NCBI GenBank assembly: GCA_013177935.1
Contig: JABLXZ010000004.1
Span: forward strand, 276,059-340,058
Origin: a candidate division WOR-3 bacterium
GTDB taxonomy: Bacteria; Hydrothermota; Tepidihabitantia; Tepidihabitantales; Tepidihabitantaceae
Length of the DNA stretch: 64,000 bases
Direction of reading: 5' to 3'
A program made the position numbers and the translations under genes. Under the pieces are notes generated by a model. It ran no database searches. It had not been told where the DNA came from and saw only the letters and a program-made list of their open reading frames with translations. Below are positions 37,153 through 46,291 of the stretch, piece by piece; position 1 is the stretch's first letter; each line of letters opens with the position of its first letter.

Positions 37153-37682
37153 AAAGAAAATTCGCACCCACAGTAGTGCTGCCGATAAAGCCCTAACCTC
37201 CGGGAAATCTCCACGCTGTGTTTAAACCCGTCCCGCTTTTTCCAATCCCGTTCAACAAATTCAATACCTATCTCCGCCGCAATCTCTCTGCCAATCCGGT
37301 TTATCACATCTGCCCGCTTATTCGGTCCTATTGTCAGCGTCGAGGCAAACGCTTGGCACCCTCTTTCCTTCGCCCGCACCGCACACTTCTCCAGCCGCAA
37401 CCGAAAACAAACTCCGCACCGTCTACCACCTTCCGGTTCATTCTCTAAACCCTTTATTGCCTCCTGAAACCGTTCGTACTCATATTGCCCATACTCAATC
37501 GGGACCTGCCACAGCGACCCCAGTTGCTGCACGGCCTCCTGACGCCGCCGGTATTCATCTTCCGGAAAAATATTCGGGTTGTAGAAAAAACCAACCACAA
37601 CAAAACTCTCTTGAAGTTGTCTTATGACATCGGTTGCACAGGGTGCGCAGCAGATATGAAGCAAAAGGCGGCTTGGGCTCAA
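37125..37682 (-). CDS. queH: epoxyqueuosine reductase QueH
   Basis: Reduces epoxyqueuosine to queuosine in tRNA, the last step of Q synthesis; non-orthologous replacement of QueG. Seen: HICCAPC (C11, C12, C15), GRRCGVCFRLRLE, FASTLTIGPNKRADVINRIG, and the terminal HYCGCEFSL; these cysteines hold an Fe-S cluster and a nearby metal. 185 residues. The start is a TTG one base past the stop of the preceding gene, so translation is probably coupled; a start at a later TTG (37664) is possible. A queuosine-precursor transporter lies at 60.3 kb. Confidence 0.92.
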   Translation of the reverse strand: MSPSRLLLHICCAPCATDVIRQLQESFVVVGFFYNPNIFPEDEYRRRQEAVQQLGSLWQVPIEYGQYEYERFQEAIKGLENEPEGGRRCGVCFRLRLEKCAVRAKERGCQAFASTLTIGPNKRADVINRIGREIAAEIGIEFVERDWKKRDGFKHSVEISRRLGLYRQHYCGCEFSLKEKAGRNR

Positions 37683-37683
37683 A

Positions 37684-38820
37684 TTATACCGGTGGCCGGG
37701 TCTGAGAAACTTCCTTCAACGCCTTCAACTCATTGACCAGCTGGGTTGCCTCAAACGGGTTGCGCGCCCATAAGAGCAACGCCCCTTTGTGCTCCCGTTT
37801 CTCATCCCGGGGTAATAACCGTAAAAAGTCTTCAACCTCCTGCTGCTTCATGCGCAGAAAACCGGCAAGATGCTCCCGACCCGTGCGCACCACAACCACC
37901 ACCTCGTCCTCCCGAGGAAAGGGCCAGCGGGTTGGGTCAACCGCAATCACAATCGTCCCTTCTGCCTCAGGCCGCTGTGCTGCCCGGGGCGAGAAAAACT
38001 CAAACCCGCGGCGAATCAACCCTAAATCCTCTATGTAAACCAGCCGCTCGAGAATCGCCTGCTGCTTGGGAGTGGTTCCGGTGGTCGGAAAAGGCTCGTA
38101 TGTCCTGGGTGGCCCTGCGGGTTTTTGCCCAAAACTCGTAACGGTCGGTGTGTACTCTAAAAACGGCGTTACCGGCTGCTCGACCACCGCCTTCTTCTCC
38201 TCCCGCTTTGGTGCTTCGCCCACCACCCGCGGCACAACAATCTCAATCCCGTTATCATAAAACCGCTCATAGGTCAGAACCCGGACATTAATATTCATCC
38301 CCTTAAGGTAAACAATCATATCTTCTACCGCTTTGGTCACCTCGTCGACCACCACAACAACTGGAAACTTACCTTCGTCAAGACTCTTTGTTACCGCCTC
38401 TTGAAACTTCCTTTCGTCCCACTCCCCTTTAACCCGGCTCCAAATCTTCTCACTCAGCGCCTTACCCTCCGGGTCGCCAAACAGCGCTGCCAGTTGTGCA
38501 AACGGCTGATGCCACAACCGGCCGCTTGCCGCCAGCAGGTCACCAACCATCAAACTTATTCCGGTCTCCTCTTTCTGGTCTGGACAACCCACGAGCATCA
38601 CCTTTCCCGCCTCGTCAAGGGCAACCAGAACCCGATTCGATACCGCCCCACTTAACAGCGCTACCGCCCGGGGCAAAGGCGTTTCACCAAACGCCATTCC
38701 GAGGAACTCCGGTGCCTGACTGATAAGCTCAATCCGGTCCACGGCACCGGATACCGGCGCCGATGGAAACTCCAGCCAGTCTGATGTTTCCTGGGTTGCC
38801 CGGATAAGACAGGGCTGCAT
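37684..38820 (-). CDS. unknown protein, paralog A in the pilus operon
   Basis: 378 residues, no signal peptide or membrane helix. Residues about 55-195 align by eye with the next gene upstream: VLVALDEAGKVMLVGCPD (64-81) against its ILVAVDEAGGVFLVGCPD, then LLAASGRLW, a WDERKF segment, GKFPVVVVVD and YLKGMN. The order (buried beta-strand, D-x-G turn, strand, helix with Gln/Ala, W-D helix, strand) resembles DUF91/NucS-like PD-(D/E)XK nuclease domains, but where an ExK catalytic motif would stand there is GCPD. A linker (about 210-255) and a separate C-terminal domain (256-378) follow. Function unknown. It lies 3 bases after paralog B. Confidence 0.6.
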   Translation of the reverse strand: MQPCLIRATQETSDWLEFPSAPVSGAVDRIELISQAPEFLGMAFGETPLPRAVALLSGAVSNRVLVALDEAGKVMLVGCPDQKEETGISLMVGDLLAASGRLWHQPFAQLAALFGDPEGKALSEKIWSRVKGEWDERKFQEAVTKSLDEGKFPVVVVVDEVTKAVEDMIVYLKGMNINVRVLTYERFYDNGIEIVVPRVVGEAPKREEKKAVVEQPVTPFLEYTPTVTSFGQKPAGPPRTYEPFPTTGTTPKQQAILERLVYIEDLGLIRRGFEFFSPRAAQRPEAEGTIVIAVDPTRWPFPREDEVVVVVRTGREHLAGFLRMKQQEVEDFLRLLPRDEKREHKGALLLWARNPFEATQLVNELKALKEVSQTRPPV

Positions 38821-38823
38821 CCC

Positions 38824-39735
38824 TTAACCCCCCTTTGGTTTGGGTGGCGGTCTTTTACCCGCCATCACACCGGGTTTGGTACCTGGTCCTGGTGGCTTGG
38901 CAACACTTTTTGCTGGTTCAGTTGGCAGTGCACCCGCCGGTATCGACCGGATTGGCTCCTTTTCCCCTTCTTCCTCCTCAATAACCGGTGGCGACTCGAC
39001 CTCAACCGGCTGTTGAACAACCGGTGGTTCTTCACGGGGTGGGCTTGGTGGTGGTGCAAAACCAACCGGCGCTGATGGAACACCAAGCAGGGTTCGAGAC
39101 GGACTGACCGGCTCAACCACCAGAATCCCACCTCTAACCCAGAGCGAATAACTCACCAACACAACCACCAGATTCATCCCCTTCAGGTATTCCAGCACCT
39201 GACGAACCTCACCGCCAGGATGAGCGGTCACAATCAGAATCGGAAAACGGCCCTTTTCCAGATTTGCCGCAACTATCGGCTCAAACTGTTCAAAATCCCA
39301 GTCCGCCCGGCTCCGCAAAAGCATCAACTCCTCTAAAGTCGCACCCTCAACCTCGGTAAAAATCTGTGAGAACTGCTCATAACTCATCCGCCAGAGCCGG
39401 GTGCTTGCCGCCAGGATGTCAGCGACAACTGTCCGATACGCATCCGGGCTGGATTCATCTGGACACCCCACAAGAAACACCCCACCCGCCTCATCAACCG
39501 CAACCAGAATTGGTGAACCGACTCCGAAATTTTTGGTAACCGGTACTGCAACCCGAAACGGTGCGGCTGACGGCTCGGCAAAATTCAAAAAGTCCGGCTT
39601 GCGCCGGACCAGTTCTGCAACTTCAACCGCTTTGATATCAGATGAGTCGGGCGCTGCTTGGGAAAAAGGGAAAACCTGCCAGACCGGTTCTGGGGCTCGT
39701 GCCCGGATAAAAACCCGTGCTTCTTTCGGTTTCAT
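38824..39735 (-). CDS. unknown protein, paralog B with proline-rich tail
   Basis: 303 residues, predicted cytoplasmic. Residues about 70-210 are a second copy of the domain in paralog A (ILVAVDEAGGVFLVGCPD, DILAASTRLW, WDFEQFEPIVA, GRFPILIVT, YLKGMN). The remainder is a low-complexity tail rich in Pro and Glu (PPPSPPREEPP, VESPPVIEEEEGEKEP), ending in basic residues (GKRPPPKPKGG), likely disordered and suited to docking. It sits between pilC (43 bases upstream) and paralog A, so a role with the secretion/pilus motor is possible but only inferred from position. Confidence 0.6.
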   Translation of the reverse strand: MKPKEARVFIRARAPEPVWQVFPFSQAAPDSSDIKAVEVAELVRRKPDFLNFAEPSAAPFRVAVPVTKNFGVGSPILVAVDEAGGVFLVGCPDESSPDAYRTVVADILAASTRLWRMSYEQFSQIFTEVEGATLEELMLLRSRADWDFEQFEPIVAANLEKGRFPILIVTAHPGGEVRQVLEYLKGMNLVVVLVSYSLWVRGGILVVEPVSPSRTLLGVPSAPVGFAPPPSPPREEPPVVQQPVEVESPPVIEEEEGEKEPIRSIPAGALPTEPAKSVAKPPGPGTKPGVMAGKRPPPKPKGG

Positions 39736-39778
39736 CTCTGCGCCCTGGGCTCTGCCGTGAAAATTTTTCTCTTATACC

Positions 39779-41020
39779 TCAGTGCACTCCGTAACCGCCA
39801 CCCGAACCGAAACTGGTAAGAATCGACATATAGGGCATAATTATCGCGACAATCAGAAACACCGCGGCGATACCCATAAACAGAATCATTATCGGCTCAA
39901 TCATGCCGGTAAGGTTCTTCACCGCATACTCAACTTCGCTGTCATAGTAGTCGGAAACCTGTTTCAACATATCGTCCAGCGCTCCAGACTCCTCACCGGT
40001 TGCCACCATCTGTACCACCATCGGCGGAAAGACTCCAAGTTCCCGCATCGGTGTTGCCAGACCACGACCCCGACGCACACTTTCCGCCAGTTTGTCAATC
40101 GCCTGTGCCAGGTAGACATTACCCACCGTCTTGGACACCAGGTTTAAACTGCGCAGAATTGGCAACCCGGTTCGGTCCAGGGTTTCAAACATTCGGGCAA
40201 ATCGGGAGAGTGCCATTTTGTAGATGATGGGCCCAAATATCGGCAGTCGTAACTTGAATCGGTCAAACCACATTCGGCCAACACTGGTCCGGATGAACAT
40301 ATAGAACAGCACCACCGCTGCAGCCAGAACCAGCGCCAGGAGGTACCAGTACTTACCCATAAAATTGGTCACGATCAACAGAATCTGGGTCGGCAGCGGC
40401 ATCTTACCACCCACCGTAGCAATCAACGACACAAACTTGGGCAACACGAAAGTCGCTAACACCGCAACAGCGACGACGAATGTTACCATCAGGATTATCG
40501 GATAGCGCATCGCACTGCCGACATCGGACTTCAGTTTCCGCTCGTGGTCTAAAAGCATCACCAACCGGTCAAGGATGTCGTCAAGAACACCACCGGTCTC
40601 ACCAGCCCAGATTGAGTTGACATACAGTTCGTTAAAAACCCGCGGATGCTTCGCCATCGCCACCGACAGTGCCGCACCACCCATCAAATCCTTACGGATG
40701 GCATCCAGCGCCTTGGCAAGCGCCTTGGACTTGGTCTGCGCCTGCAACGCACCGATTGCGGTCAGCATCGGCAAACCGGCACGGTGCAGCGTGACAAACT
40801 GTCGGGTGAAGTTAATCAAGTCGGCTGGCTTCACCCGCTCAAAGAACCGGCTTAAATCAAACGACGGTCCTGCTACTGCCGCCTTTTCCTCCCGGATGGT
40901 AATCGGCACATAACCGAAACTGTCCAGTTTCTCGGTTACGCTCGCCACATCCGTGCCCTCAATTGTTCCGGAAATTATCTTTCCTTCCTTATCACGGACC
41001 TTATAACGAAACAGCGGCAT
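39779..41020 (-). CDS. pilC: type IV pilus/type II secretion inner-membrane protein PilC/GspF
   Basis: The polytopic platform that couples the assembly ATPase to pilin insertion, 413 residues. Seen: a short N-terminal region (PLFRYKVRDKEGKIISGTIEG), two repeated GspF cytoplasmic domains (RQFVTLHRAGLPMLTAIGAL at about 70 and ARMFETLDRTGLPILRSLNL at about 270), and three membrane helices (near 170, 220 and 385). It follows pilB by 18 bases. Which system it serves (pilus, pseudopilus or secretion) cannot be told; no pilins or secretin are in the window. Confidence 0.92.
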   Translation of the reverse strand: MPLFRYKVRDKEGKIISGTIEGTDVASVTEKLDSFGYVPITIREEKAAVAGPSFDLSRFFERVKPADLINFTRQFVTLHRAGLPMLTAIGALQAQTKSKALAKALDAIRKDLMGGAALSVAMAKHPRVFNELYVNSIWAGETGGVLDDILDRLVMLLDHERKLKSDVGSAMRYPIILMVTFVVAVAVLATFVLPKFVSLIATVGGKMPLPTQILLIVTNFMGKYWYLLALVLAAAVVLFYMFIRTSVGRMWFDRFKLRLPIFGPIIYKMALSRFARMFETLDRTGLPILRSLNLVSKTVGNVYLAQAIDKLAESVRRGRGLATPMRELGVFPPMVVQMVATGEESGALDDMLKQVSDYYDSEVEYAVKNLTGMIEPIMILFMGIAAVFLIVAIIMPYMSILTSFGSGGGYGVH

Positions 41021-41038
41021 GGCTCCTCCCTTTCTAAA

Positions 41039-42622
41039 TTAATCGACCTTTTCCGCCTCGTCCATCACTTCTTCAATTGTTGTTACACCGTTGAGGACCT
41101 TACGCATACCGTCCTCCCACAATGTCTTCATCCCGTACTCCCGCGCCAGCGCCCGAATCGCCGATGTTGGCGGTCGGGTAACAACCAGTTCTCGTATTCG
41201 GTCATTCAACTTCATAACCTCAAATATTCCCATCCGGCCCCGGTAACCGGTGTTCCGGCAGTGCTCGCAGCCCTTACCCCTGTAAAACTTCGTGCCCGGT
41301 GGCAGTTCAAACTCCTCCAGCATTTTCGCCGGTGGGTCATAGGGAACCTTGCACTTCGGGCAAATCCGGCGTACCAGTCGCTGGGCAACAACACCTTCCA
41401 GACCCGAGGCAACCAGAAACGGCTCAATACCCATATCAATCAAACGGGTTACGGTACCTGGTGCGTCATTCGTGTGAATCGTTGAGAAAACCAGCTGACC
41501 GGTAAGGGCGGCACGAATCGCCACTCCAGCGGTTTCGGCGTCACGAATCTCACCAATCATAATCACATCCGGGTCCTGACGCAGGATATGGCGCAACCCA
41601 ACCAGATATGTATAACCAGCCCGTTCATTCACCTGGGACTGGCAGATGTCGTCAATGTCGTACTCCACCGGGTCCTCAATCGTGATGATATTTTTGTCAC
41701 CGGAGCGAATCTCGTTCAAAATTGCGTACAGCGTTGTCGACTTACCCGAACCGGTAGGCCCGGTGATGAGAATAACACCGTGCGGCTTAGCAATCATCTC
41801 CCGCAGGGTCTCATAAGACTCCTCCACCAGACCCAGTTCGTCCAGCGACAGCAGGCGCATCCGGTCGAGGATACGCATCACCACCTTCTCGCCGTAGGTC
41901 GTCGGGAATGTGGAAACACGGAAGTCAATCTCCCGGCCATCAACGATTGCGCCGTAACGTCCGTCCTGCGGCACCCGCTTCTCGGCAATGTTCATCCGGG
42001 ACATAATCTTGATACGGGAAACAACCGCTAACTGCAGCGCCTTCTTCGGTGAGACAATCGGATGGAGAATACCGTCAATGCGGAACCGGACCCGCAACCC
42101 TTCCCGGGTTGGCTCAATATGAATGTCACTTGCCCTTTCTCGCACCGCACGGATAATCATCTGGTTCACCCATCGCACCACCGGTGCTTCGGATGCCAGC
42201 TCCTCTAATTTGCGCGGCTCCAAGCCCTGCTCGGCAACTGCGGCGCTCTCCTCTTCGGGCAGGTCGTCAAGGCTTGTGACCTCGGGCTCATCCGGGATAT
42301 CGGTTGGCTCTGGCGCCGCATAGTACTGGTTTAGCGCCTGATAAAGGTCAATCTCCCGGCAAACCATCGGCTCAACCTCCATACCGGTTGTCCTCCTTAC
42401 CTCATCAATTGTAAAAATGTCGCCCGGGTCAACCATTGCCACCGCCAGGGTATTGCCCGAGCGGAAAAGTGGGATTAACTTATTCTTGCGCAAAAACTCT
42501 TCCGGGAAAAGTTGCAATACCTCGGAATCAAGTTTAAATGTTGTCAGATCAATAAATGGTACACCGTAGCGCTGTTCCAGTGCGGAACCGCTCTCTTCAA
42601 TTGGCGTCTGCTCGTCTGCCAT
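41039..42622 (-). CDS. pilB: type IV pilus/type II secretion assembly ATPase PilB/GspE
   Basis: A hexameric ATPase that drives pilus or pseudopilus extension, 527 residues. Seen: an N-terminal MshEN/GspE-N domain (GVPFIDLTTFKLDSEVLQLF), Walker A GPTGSGKST, the Asp box and His box of secretion ATPases (IMIGEIRDAETAGVA), and a zinc tetracysteine (CPKCKVPYDPP then CEHCRNTGYRG) as in PilB/GspE and unlike retraction ATPases. ATG 42622 has an AAAGGAGG site. It is the first gene of pilB-pilC-B-A-queH, with a consensus promoter. Confidence 0.93.
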   Translation of the reverse strand: MADEQTPIEESGSALEQRYGVPFIDLTTFKLDSEVLQLFPEEFLRKNKLIPLFRSGNTLAVAMVDPGDIFTIDEVRRTTGMEVEPMVCREIDLYQALNQYYAAPEPTDIPDEPEVTSLDDLPEEESAAVAEQGLEPRKLEELASEAPVVRWVNQMIIRAVRERASDIHIEPTREGLRVRFRIDGILHPIVSPKKALQLAVVSRIKIMSRMNIAEKRVPQDGRYGAIVDGREIDFRVSTFPTTYGEKVVMRILDRMRLLSLDELGLVEESYETLREMIAKPHGVILITGPTGSGKSTTLYAILNEIRSGDKNIITIEDPVEYDIDDICQSQVNERAGYTYLVGLRHILRQDPDVIMIGEIRDAETAGVAIRAALTGQLVFSTIHTNDAPGTVTRLIDMGIEPFLVASGLEGVVAQRLVRRICPKCKVPYDPPAKMLEEFELPPGTKFYRGKGCEHCRNTGYRGRMGIFEVMKLNDRIRELVVTRPPTSAIRALAREYGMKTLWEDGMRKVLNGVTTIEEVMDEAEKVD

Positions 42623-42685
42623 CTTACGCCTCCTTTAATGGGCTCTTGCCCAGTTACCTGTTTTAACAAGACTCATTTGCAAATA

Positions 42686-42715
42686 ATTATACACCAAAAT
42701 TTTGCCACTTGTCAA
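42686..42715 (-). promoter_or_regulatory. promoter of the pilB operon
   Basis: Minus strand: TTGACA (42710-42715), an 18-base spacer, TATAAT (42686-42691). The start codon is about 57 bases beyond the predicted transcription start. Confidence 0.8.
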
Positions 42716-42778
42716 CAAATCAGATAAGATGTAATTGGCAATTGTGAAATGTCAGACAGAACAGGAGTGGCTTTAAAC

Positions 42779-42798
42779 CGGGCTCAATAATCAGCCCG
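42779..42798 (-). terminator. weak hairpin after the large LVIVD gene
   Basis: Stem CGGGCT/AGCCCG (42779-42784 with 42793-42798), directly after the stop codon of the minus-strand LVIVD gene, followed on that strand by GTTTAAAG. There is no clear T-run, so termination is uncertain. Confidence 0.4.
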
Positions 42799-42800
42799 AT

Positions 42801-44870
42801 TTACTGGACAACCACCACCCGATTAACGTTCCCCTTCTCAGTTCGCACAAAATAAACCCCGGGGTTCAAACTCCGCACATCGTTTTCACCCGGCACAAGT
42901 TCTAAAACCCTCCTGCCCAGCGCATCAATCAGTTCCACCTTTTTACCCGCAGCACGGCTTACCGTCAACCTCAAACTGCCCCGCACAATGGTGGCGGATG
43001 GTTTTCTGTTAATTTCATCGGGTTTTGTCCTGTCCTCAACACCCGCACCGTAAAACTGTAAAATGGCAAAACCGTGCGGCTCACTCACATAAACATATCC
43101 GCCAGAATACGCCACATCACCATAACCGGTAACACCGGTGTAATAACCACATACCGGAAATGTGTCCGGACTGGATAAATCCAAAACCACTAACCCGTAA
43201 GGAGACATTACGCCATTGATTAGGTCACGGTAATAGGCATAATTACCCGAGATTGTAACCCCGGATGTTATCGTGCAATGTGATGTCACTCTTACCGGAT
43301 TGTATGGGTTGGTAACATCAATGACCGCAAAATGACCTCGGGCAAGTATAGCAATATGGTTATCTGAAACCGCCACATCATAAAAGTAAGCAATGTCATA
43401 ATGACCAACCTCTTCGGGCTGAGCCGGGTTTGACACATCAATTACCCGTAAGCCCGCATCCTCATCCGCAACATAAGCATAATCCCCAAGGACATCAACA
43501 CCCCAGGCGTAGTCCGGCGTATCACAATAACCCACCTCCCTTGGCTCTGCCGGATTGCTGATGTCAATTATCCGTAACCCGGAATAGGCGTCCGCCACAT
43601 AGGCGTAGTTGCCTCTCACCACCACACCCCGTGCCGAGCAGGGTGTATCATAATAGCCAACCTCCTGCGGTTGAGCCGGGTTGGAAATGTCAAGGATTCT
43701 TAAGCCGGCCGCAGCATCCGCCACATACAAGTTGTCGCCCGCTACGAAAAGCCCGGAGGCAAAACAGGGCGTGTCATAAACCCCGGCAAAGAAAGGACGA
43801 GCCGGGTCGGTAACATCAATAATCCAGACACCGTTCTCACCATCGGCTAAATAGGCGTAACTGTCGTTCACGGCAACCGACCAGATGTCTTTCGGCGGTT
43901 GACATCGGGTAAACTTTACCGGATGCGTCGGGTCCGAAACATCAACCCCCTGAACACCCGAATCACCCCGCGCCACATAGGCGTATTGTCCCAATACCAC
44001 AACATCCTCGCAGTACCGGTTGATTGCACAGAACCCCACCGCTACCGGTGCTGCCGGATTGGACACATCAATTATCCGCAAACCAGCATAAGGGTCCACA
44101 ACATACGCATAATTACCCGCAACCGCAACCGCCCGTGCCGCATCCCACTGCCTGCCCAACTGTCTTGGATGAGCCGGGTCCGAGACATCAATTATCAATA
44201 ACCCGGCATAAAGGTCCACCACATAGGCATAATCACCCCGCACCACAACCCGCCAGGCATAACCCGGGGTATCAATGTACCCTACCTCTCTGGGCTGATA
44301 CGGGTCTGAAACATCGACAATCCGTAAACCCGAATAACCGTCCGCAATATAGGCACAACCATCTGAAACCGTTACACCAGCGGCAAAACTGGGCGTGTCA
44401 TAATAACCAGCCGGCTCAGGCTGGCTCGGGTCCGATACATCAACAATCCGCAAACCGGAATAACCTTCAACGATGTAAAGGTAGTTGCCAGAAACCGCAA
44501 TTCCGTATATTGAGTCCGGATGGGTAACCAGCCCAAGAAAGCGGGGAGTTAACTCATCGGTCACATCGTAGATTTCAACACCCCTTCCCTGTATTACCAC
44601 ATAAAGCCGGTACGGGTGATAAAAAACCGTGCCCGTGACTTCACGAAAACTACGGTTGATAACCGCAACCCTTTCCAGTACACCATGGCGGGCAACATTG
44701 AATATTGAAACCCCGTCCCAGACATCAGCAAAAATTAGACTCCGTGCCGATTCCGCCGCAATGCTATAAGCCCTGCTAAAGGGCCAGCGACCCATTAACC
44801 GGCAGTTTAAGGAGTCAACACCAAACACAACAGTAACCATCACCAGCAACCCAAACAACAGCCTTTTCAT
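42801..44870 (-). CDS. large secreted LVIVD-repeat propeller protein with sorting domain
   Basis: 689 residues: a signal peptide, about fourteen LVIVD repeats of roughly 42 residues (unit of the type YAYVADAYSGLRIIDISNP, then AEPREVGYCDTPDYAWGV), and a sorting domain (SLRLTVSRAAGKKVELID, GVYFVRTE, ending RVVVVQ). The repeats should build two beta-propellers. They are close to each other in the middle of the protein (GLRIIDISNPAxPxEVGYxDTP), showing recent internal duplication. ATG 44870 has AGGAGG. It belongs to a run of three minus-strand cargo genes; function unknown, perhaps surface binding. Confidence 0.87.
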   Translation of the reverse strand: MKRLLFGLLVMVTVVFGVDSLNCRLMGRWPFSRAYSIAAESARSLIFADVWDGVSIFNVARHGVLERVAVINRSFREVTGTVFYHPYRLYVVIQGRGVEIYDVTDELTPRFLGLVTHPDSIYGIAVSGNYLYIVEGYSGLRIVDVSDPSQPEPAGYYDTPSFAAGVTVSDGCAYIADGYSGLRIVDVSDPYQPREVGYIDTPGYAWRVVVRGDYAYVVDLYAGLLIIDVSDPAHPRQLGRQWDAARAVAVAGNYAYVVDPYAGLRIIDVSNPAAPVAVGFCAINRYCEDVVVLGQYAYVARGDSGVQGVDVSDPTHPVKFTRCQPPKDIWSVAVNDSYAYLADGENGVWIIDVTDPARPFFAGVYDTPCFASGLFVAGDNLYVADAAAGLRILDISNPAQPQEVGYYDTPCSARGVVVRGNYAYVADAYSGLRIIDISNPAEPREVGYCDTPDYAWGVDVLGDYAYVADEDAGLRVIDVSNPAQPEEVGHYDIAYFYDVAVSDNHIAILARGHFAVIDVTNPYNPVRVTSHCTITSGVTISGNYAYYRDLINGVMSPYGLVVLDLSSPDTFPVCGYYTGVTGYGDVAYSGGYVYVSEPHGFAILQFYGAGVEDRTKPDEINRKPSATIVRGSLRLTVSRAAGKKVELIDALGRRVLELVPGENDVRSLNPGVYFVRTEKGNVNRVVVVQ

Positions 44871-44879
44871 CGTCGCCTC

Positions 44880-46235
44880 CTATCTAATCAGAAGCACCTT
44901 CCGCAGGCTCCCATTTCCCGAGATAAAATAAACCCCGGGACTCAAACCCCGCACATCATTAAGACCGGGTTTCAAAGTCAAAACCGCCCTGCCAGTGATG
45001 TCAAGGAGTGGTAATTGCGTTGCTGCCTCAATGTAAAGGTGATTCCTGATAAATGTTTGCTGTTTATTATTCTTCTCAACACCTTTCCATCCATCGTTTT
45101 CCGCTATTGAGTGTGTCTCCTCTTGAAATATAACCAGTTTTCCACCAGCACCGGCATATATTTTATTGTCAATCGGGTTGTAAACCATACTTCCTGTCAA
45201 GCCAACCTGATGGAGAATAAGTCGGTCAATCAAAGAGTCGTTGTGGCAGTCATAAACAAGTAACTCTGGAGTGGAACTTCCAAACCTCTGCCTTGATATA
45301 TATAACCGATTCGTGAATGGCGAATAGCATAAATTACCCGCGTAATCAAGAGGTAACTTCCGAATAATAGAATCGGTGGCACAGTCAATCACCGCAAGTT
45401 CTTCCCTCTCCTCTCCATAGATTAACCAGTATATTTTGTCCTCTCTCTCGCAATATACCGCAGGATGCCGTTCTGGTTCTTGGCTCATTACATAATCTAA
45501 CAGTTTTATGACTGAGTGGTGAACGCAGTCAATTACAGAGATTCTGTTTGCATCATACGACCCAACATACAACTTGCGCCATCGGGGATTATAAACGGCG
45601 ACAACCGGATTCGCCACCCTGCTGTAAATCACATCTATCACCGATTCAGTTTCGCAGTCAACCACCGCGACCTGCCCGCGGTTTCCCCAACCGTAGGACC
45701 CAAAAAATATCTTATCTCCTGCAGAATCCCAGACCGAAAAACCAGAGAAAAAAAAGTCGTAAACGGTTGAGTCAAGTTTGAAAATTGTGTCTGCGGAACA
45801 GTCAATAGAAACATAAGTACCTCCATAAGCGGTATAAATCCGATTTTGCAGTGAATTGTACACCCCCGTATACCGCTCCTCGCTCAAAACAGACGGCGTT
45901 GGGATAACACCAATTATTGAGTCGTTAGCATTGTTAAATACCATCAAGGTATCAGGCGCCCGGATGACATAAACCTTGTTATAACGCGGACACCACACCG
46001 GTACTTCCCCTAAAGGGATGTCGTCAATCTGCCGCAAAACCCGACGACTGGTGCAATCAAAAATGAAAAAGGCATTGTACCCGGAGTAGTAGGCGAATAT
46101 GTACAGTTTATTTCCTACGGGTATATGGGAAATCCACCAGATAGGCAGAGGGGAAATGTCAAGAATAGTATCAAGCGATATTTGACCTGGAACAAAGGAG
46201 AAGAACATCAACAATAAAATCATTGCCCTGAACAT
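44880..46235 (-). CDS. secreted beta-propeller protein with sorting domain
   Basis: 451 residues from ATG 46235, chosen because GGTGGTG precedes it and a signal peptide follows (MFRAMILLLMFFSFVPGQ); in-frame codons upstream run through the hairpin and the end of the previous gene. The body has about seven repeats with a conserved VxDCxTxSVI pattern (VAVVDCETESVIDVI, ISVIDCVHHSVIKLL, LAVIDCATDSIIRKL), a YncE-like propeller with a Cys in nearly every blade. It ends with a sorting domain (LPLLDITGRAVLTLKP, GVYFISG, ending KVLLIR). Composition is somewhat A+T-rich. Function unknown. Confidence 0.8.
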   Translation of the reverse strand: MFRAMILLLMFFSFVPGQISLDTILDISPLPIWWISHIPVGNKLYIFAYYSGYNAFFIFDCTSRRVLRQIDDIPLGEVPVWCPRYNKVYVIRAPDTLMVFNNANDSIIGVIPTPSVLSEERYTGVYNSLQNRIYTAYGGTYVSIDCSADTIFKLDSTVYDFFFSGFSVWDSAGDKIFFGSYGWGNRGQVAVVDCETESVIDVIYSRVANPVVAVYNPRWRKLYVGSYDANRISVIDCVHHSVIKLLDYVMSQEPERHPAVYCEREDKIYWLIYGEEREELAVIDCATDSIIRKLPLDYAGNLCYSPFTNRLYISRQRFGSSTPELLVYDCHNDSLIDRLILHQVGLTGSMVYNPIDNKIYAGAGGKLVIFQEETHSIAENDGWKGVEKNNKQQTFIRNHLYIEAATQLPLLDITGRAVLTLKPGLNDVRGLSPGVYFISGNGSLRKVLLIR

Positions 46236-46253
46236 CACACCACCTTTCATTAT

Positions 46254-46282
46254 CCCGGGAGGGGCTGATAACCCCTCCCGGG
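46254..46282. other. strong intercistronic hairpin
   Basis: A perfect 11-bp stem CCCGGGAGGGG with its complement around a 7-base loop, in the gap between the fibronectin-type gene and the propeller gene. No T-run follows on either strand, so it is more likely an mRNA-processing or stability element than a terminator. Confidence 0.7.
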
Positions 46283-46291
46283 CGCTATCTC

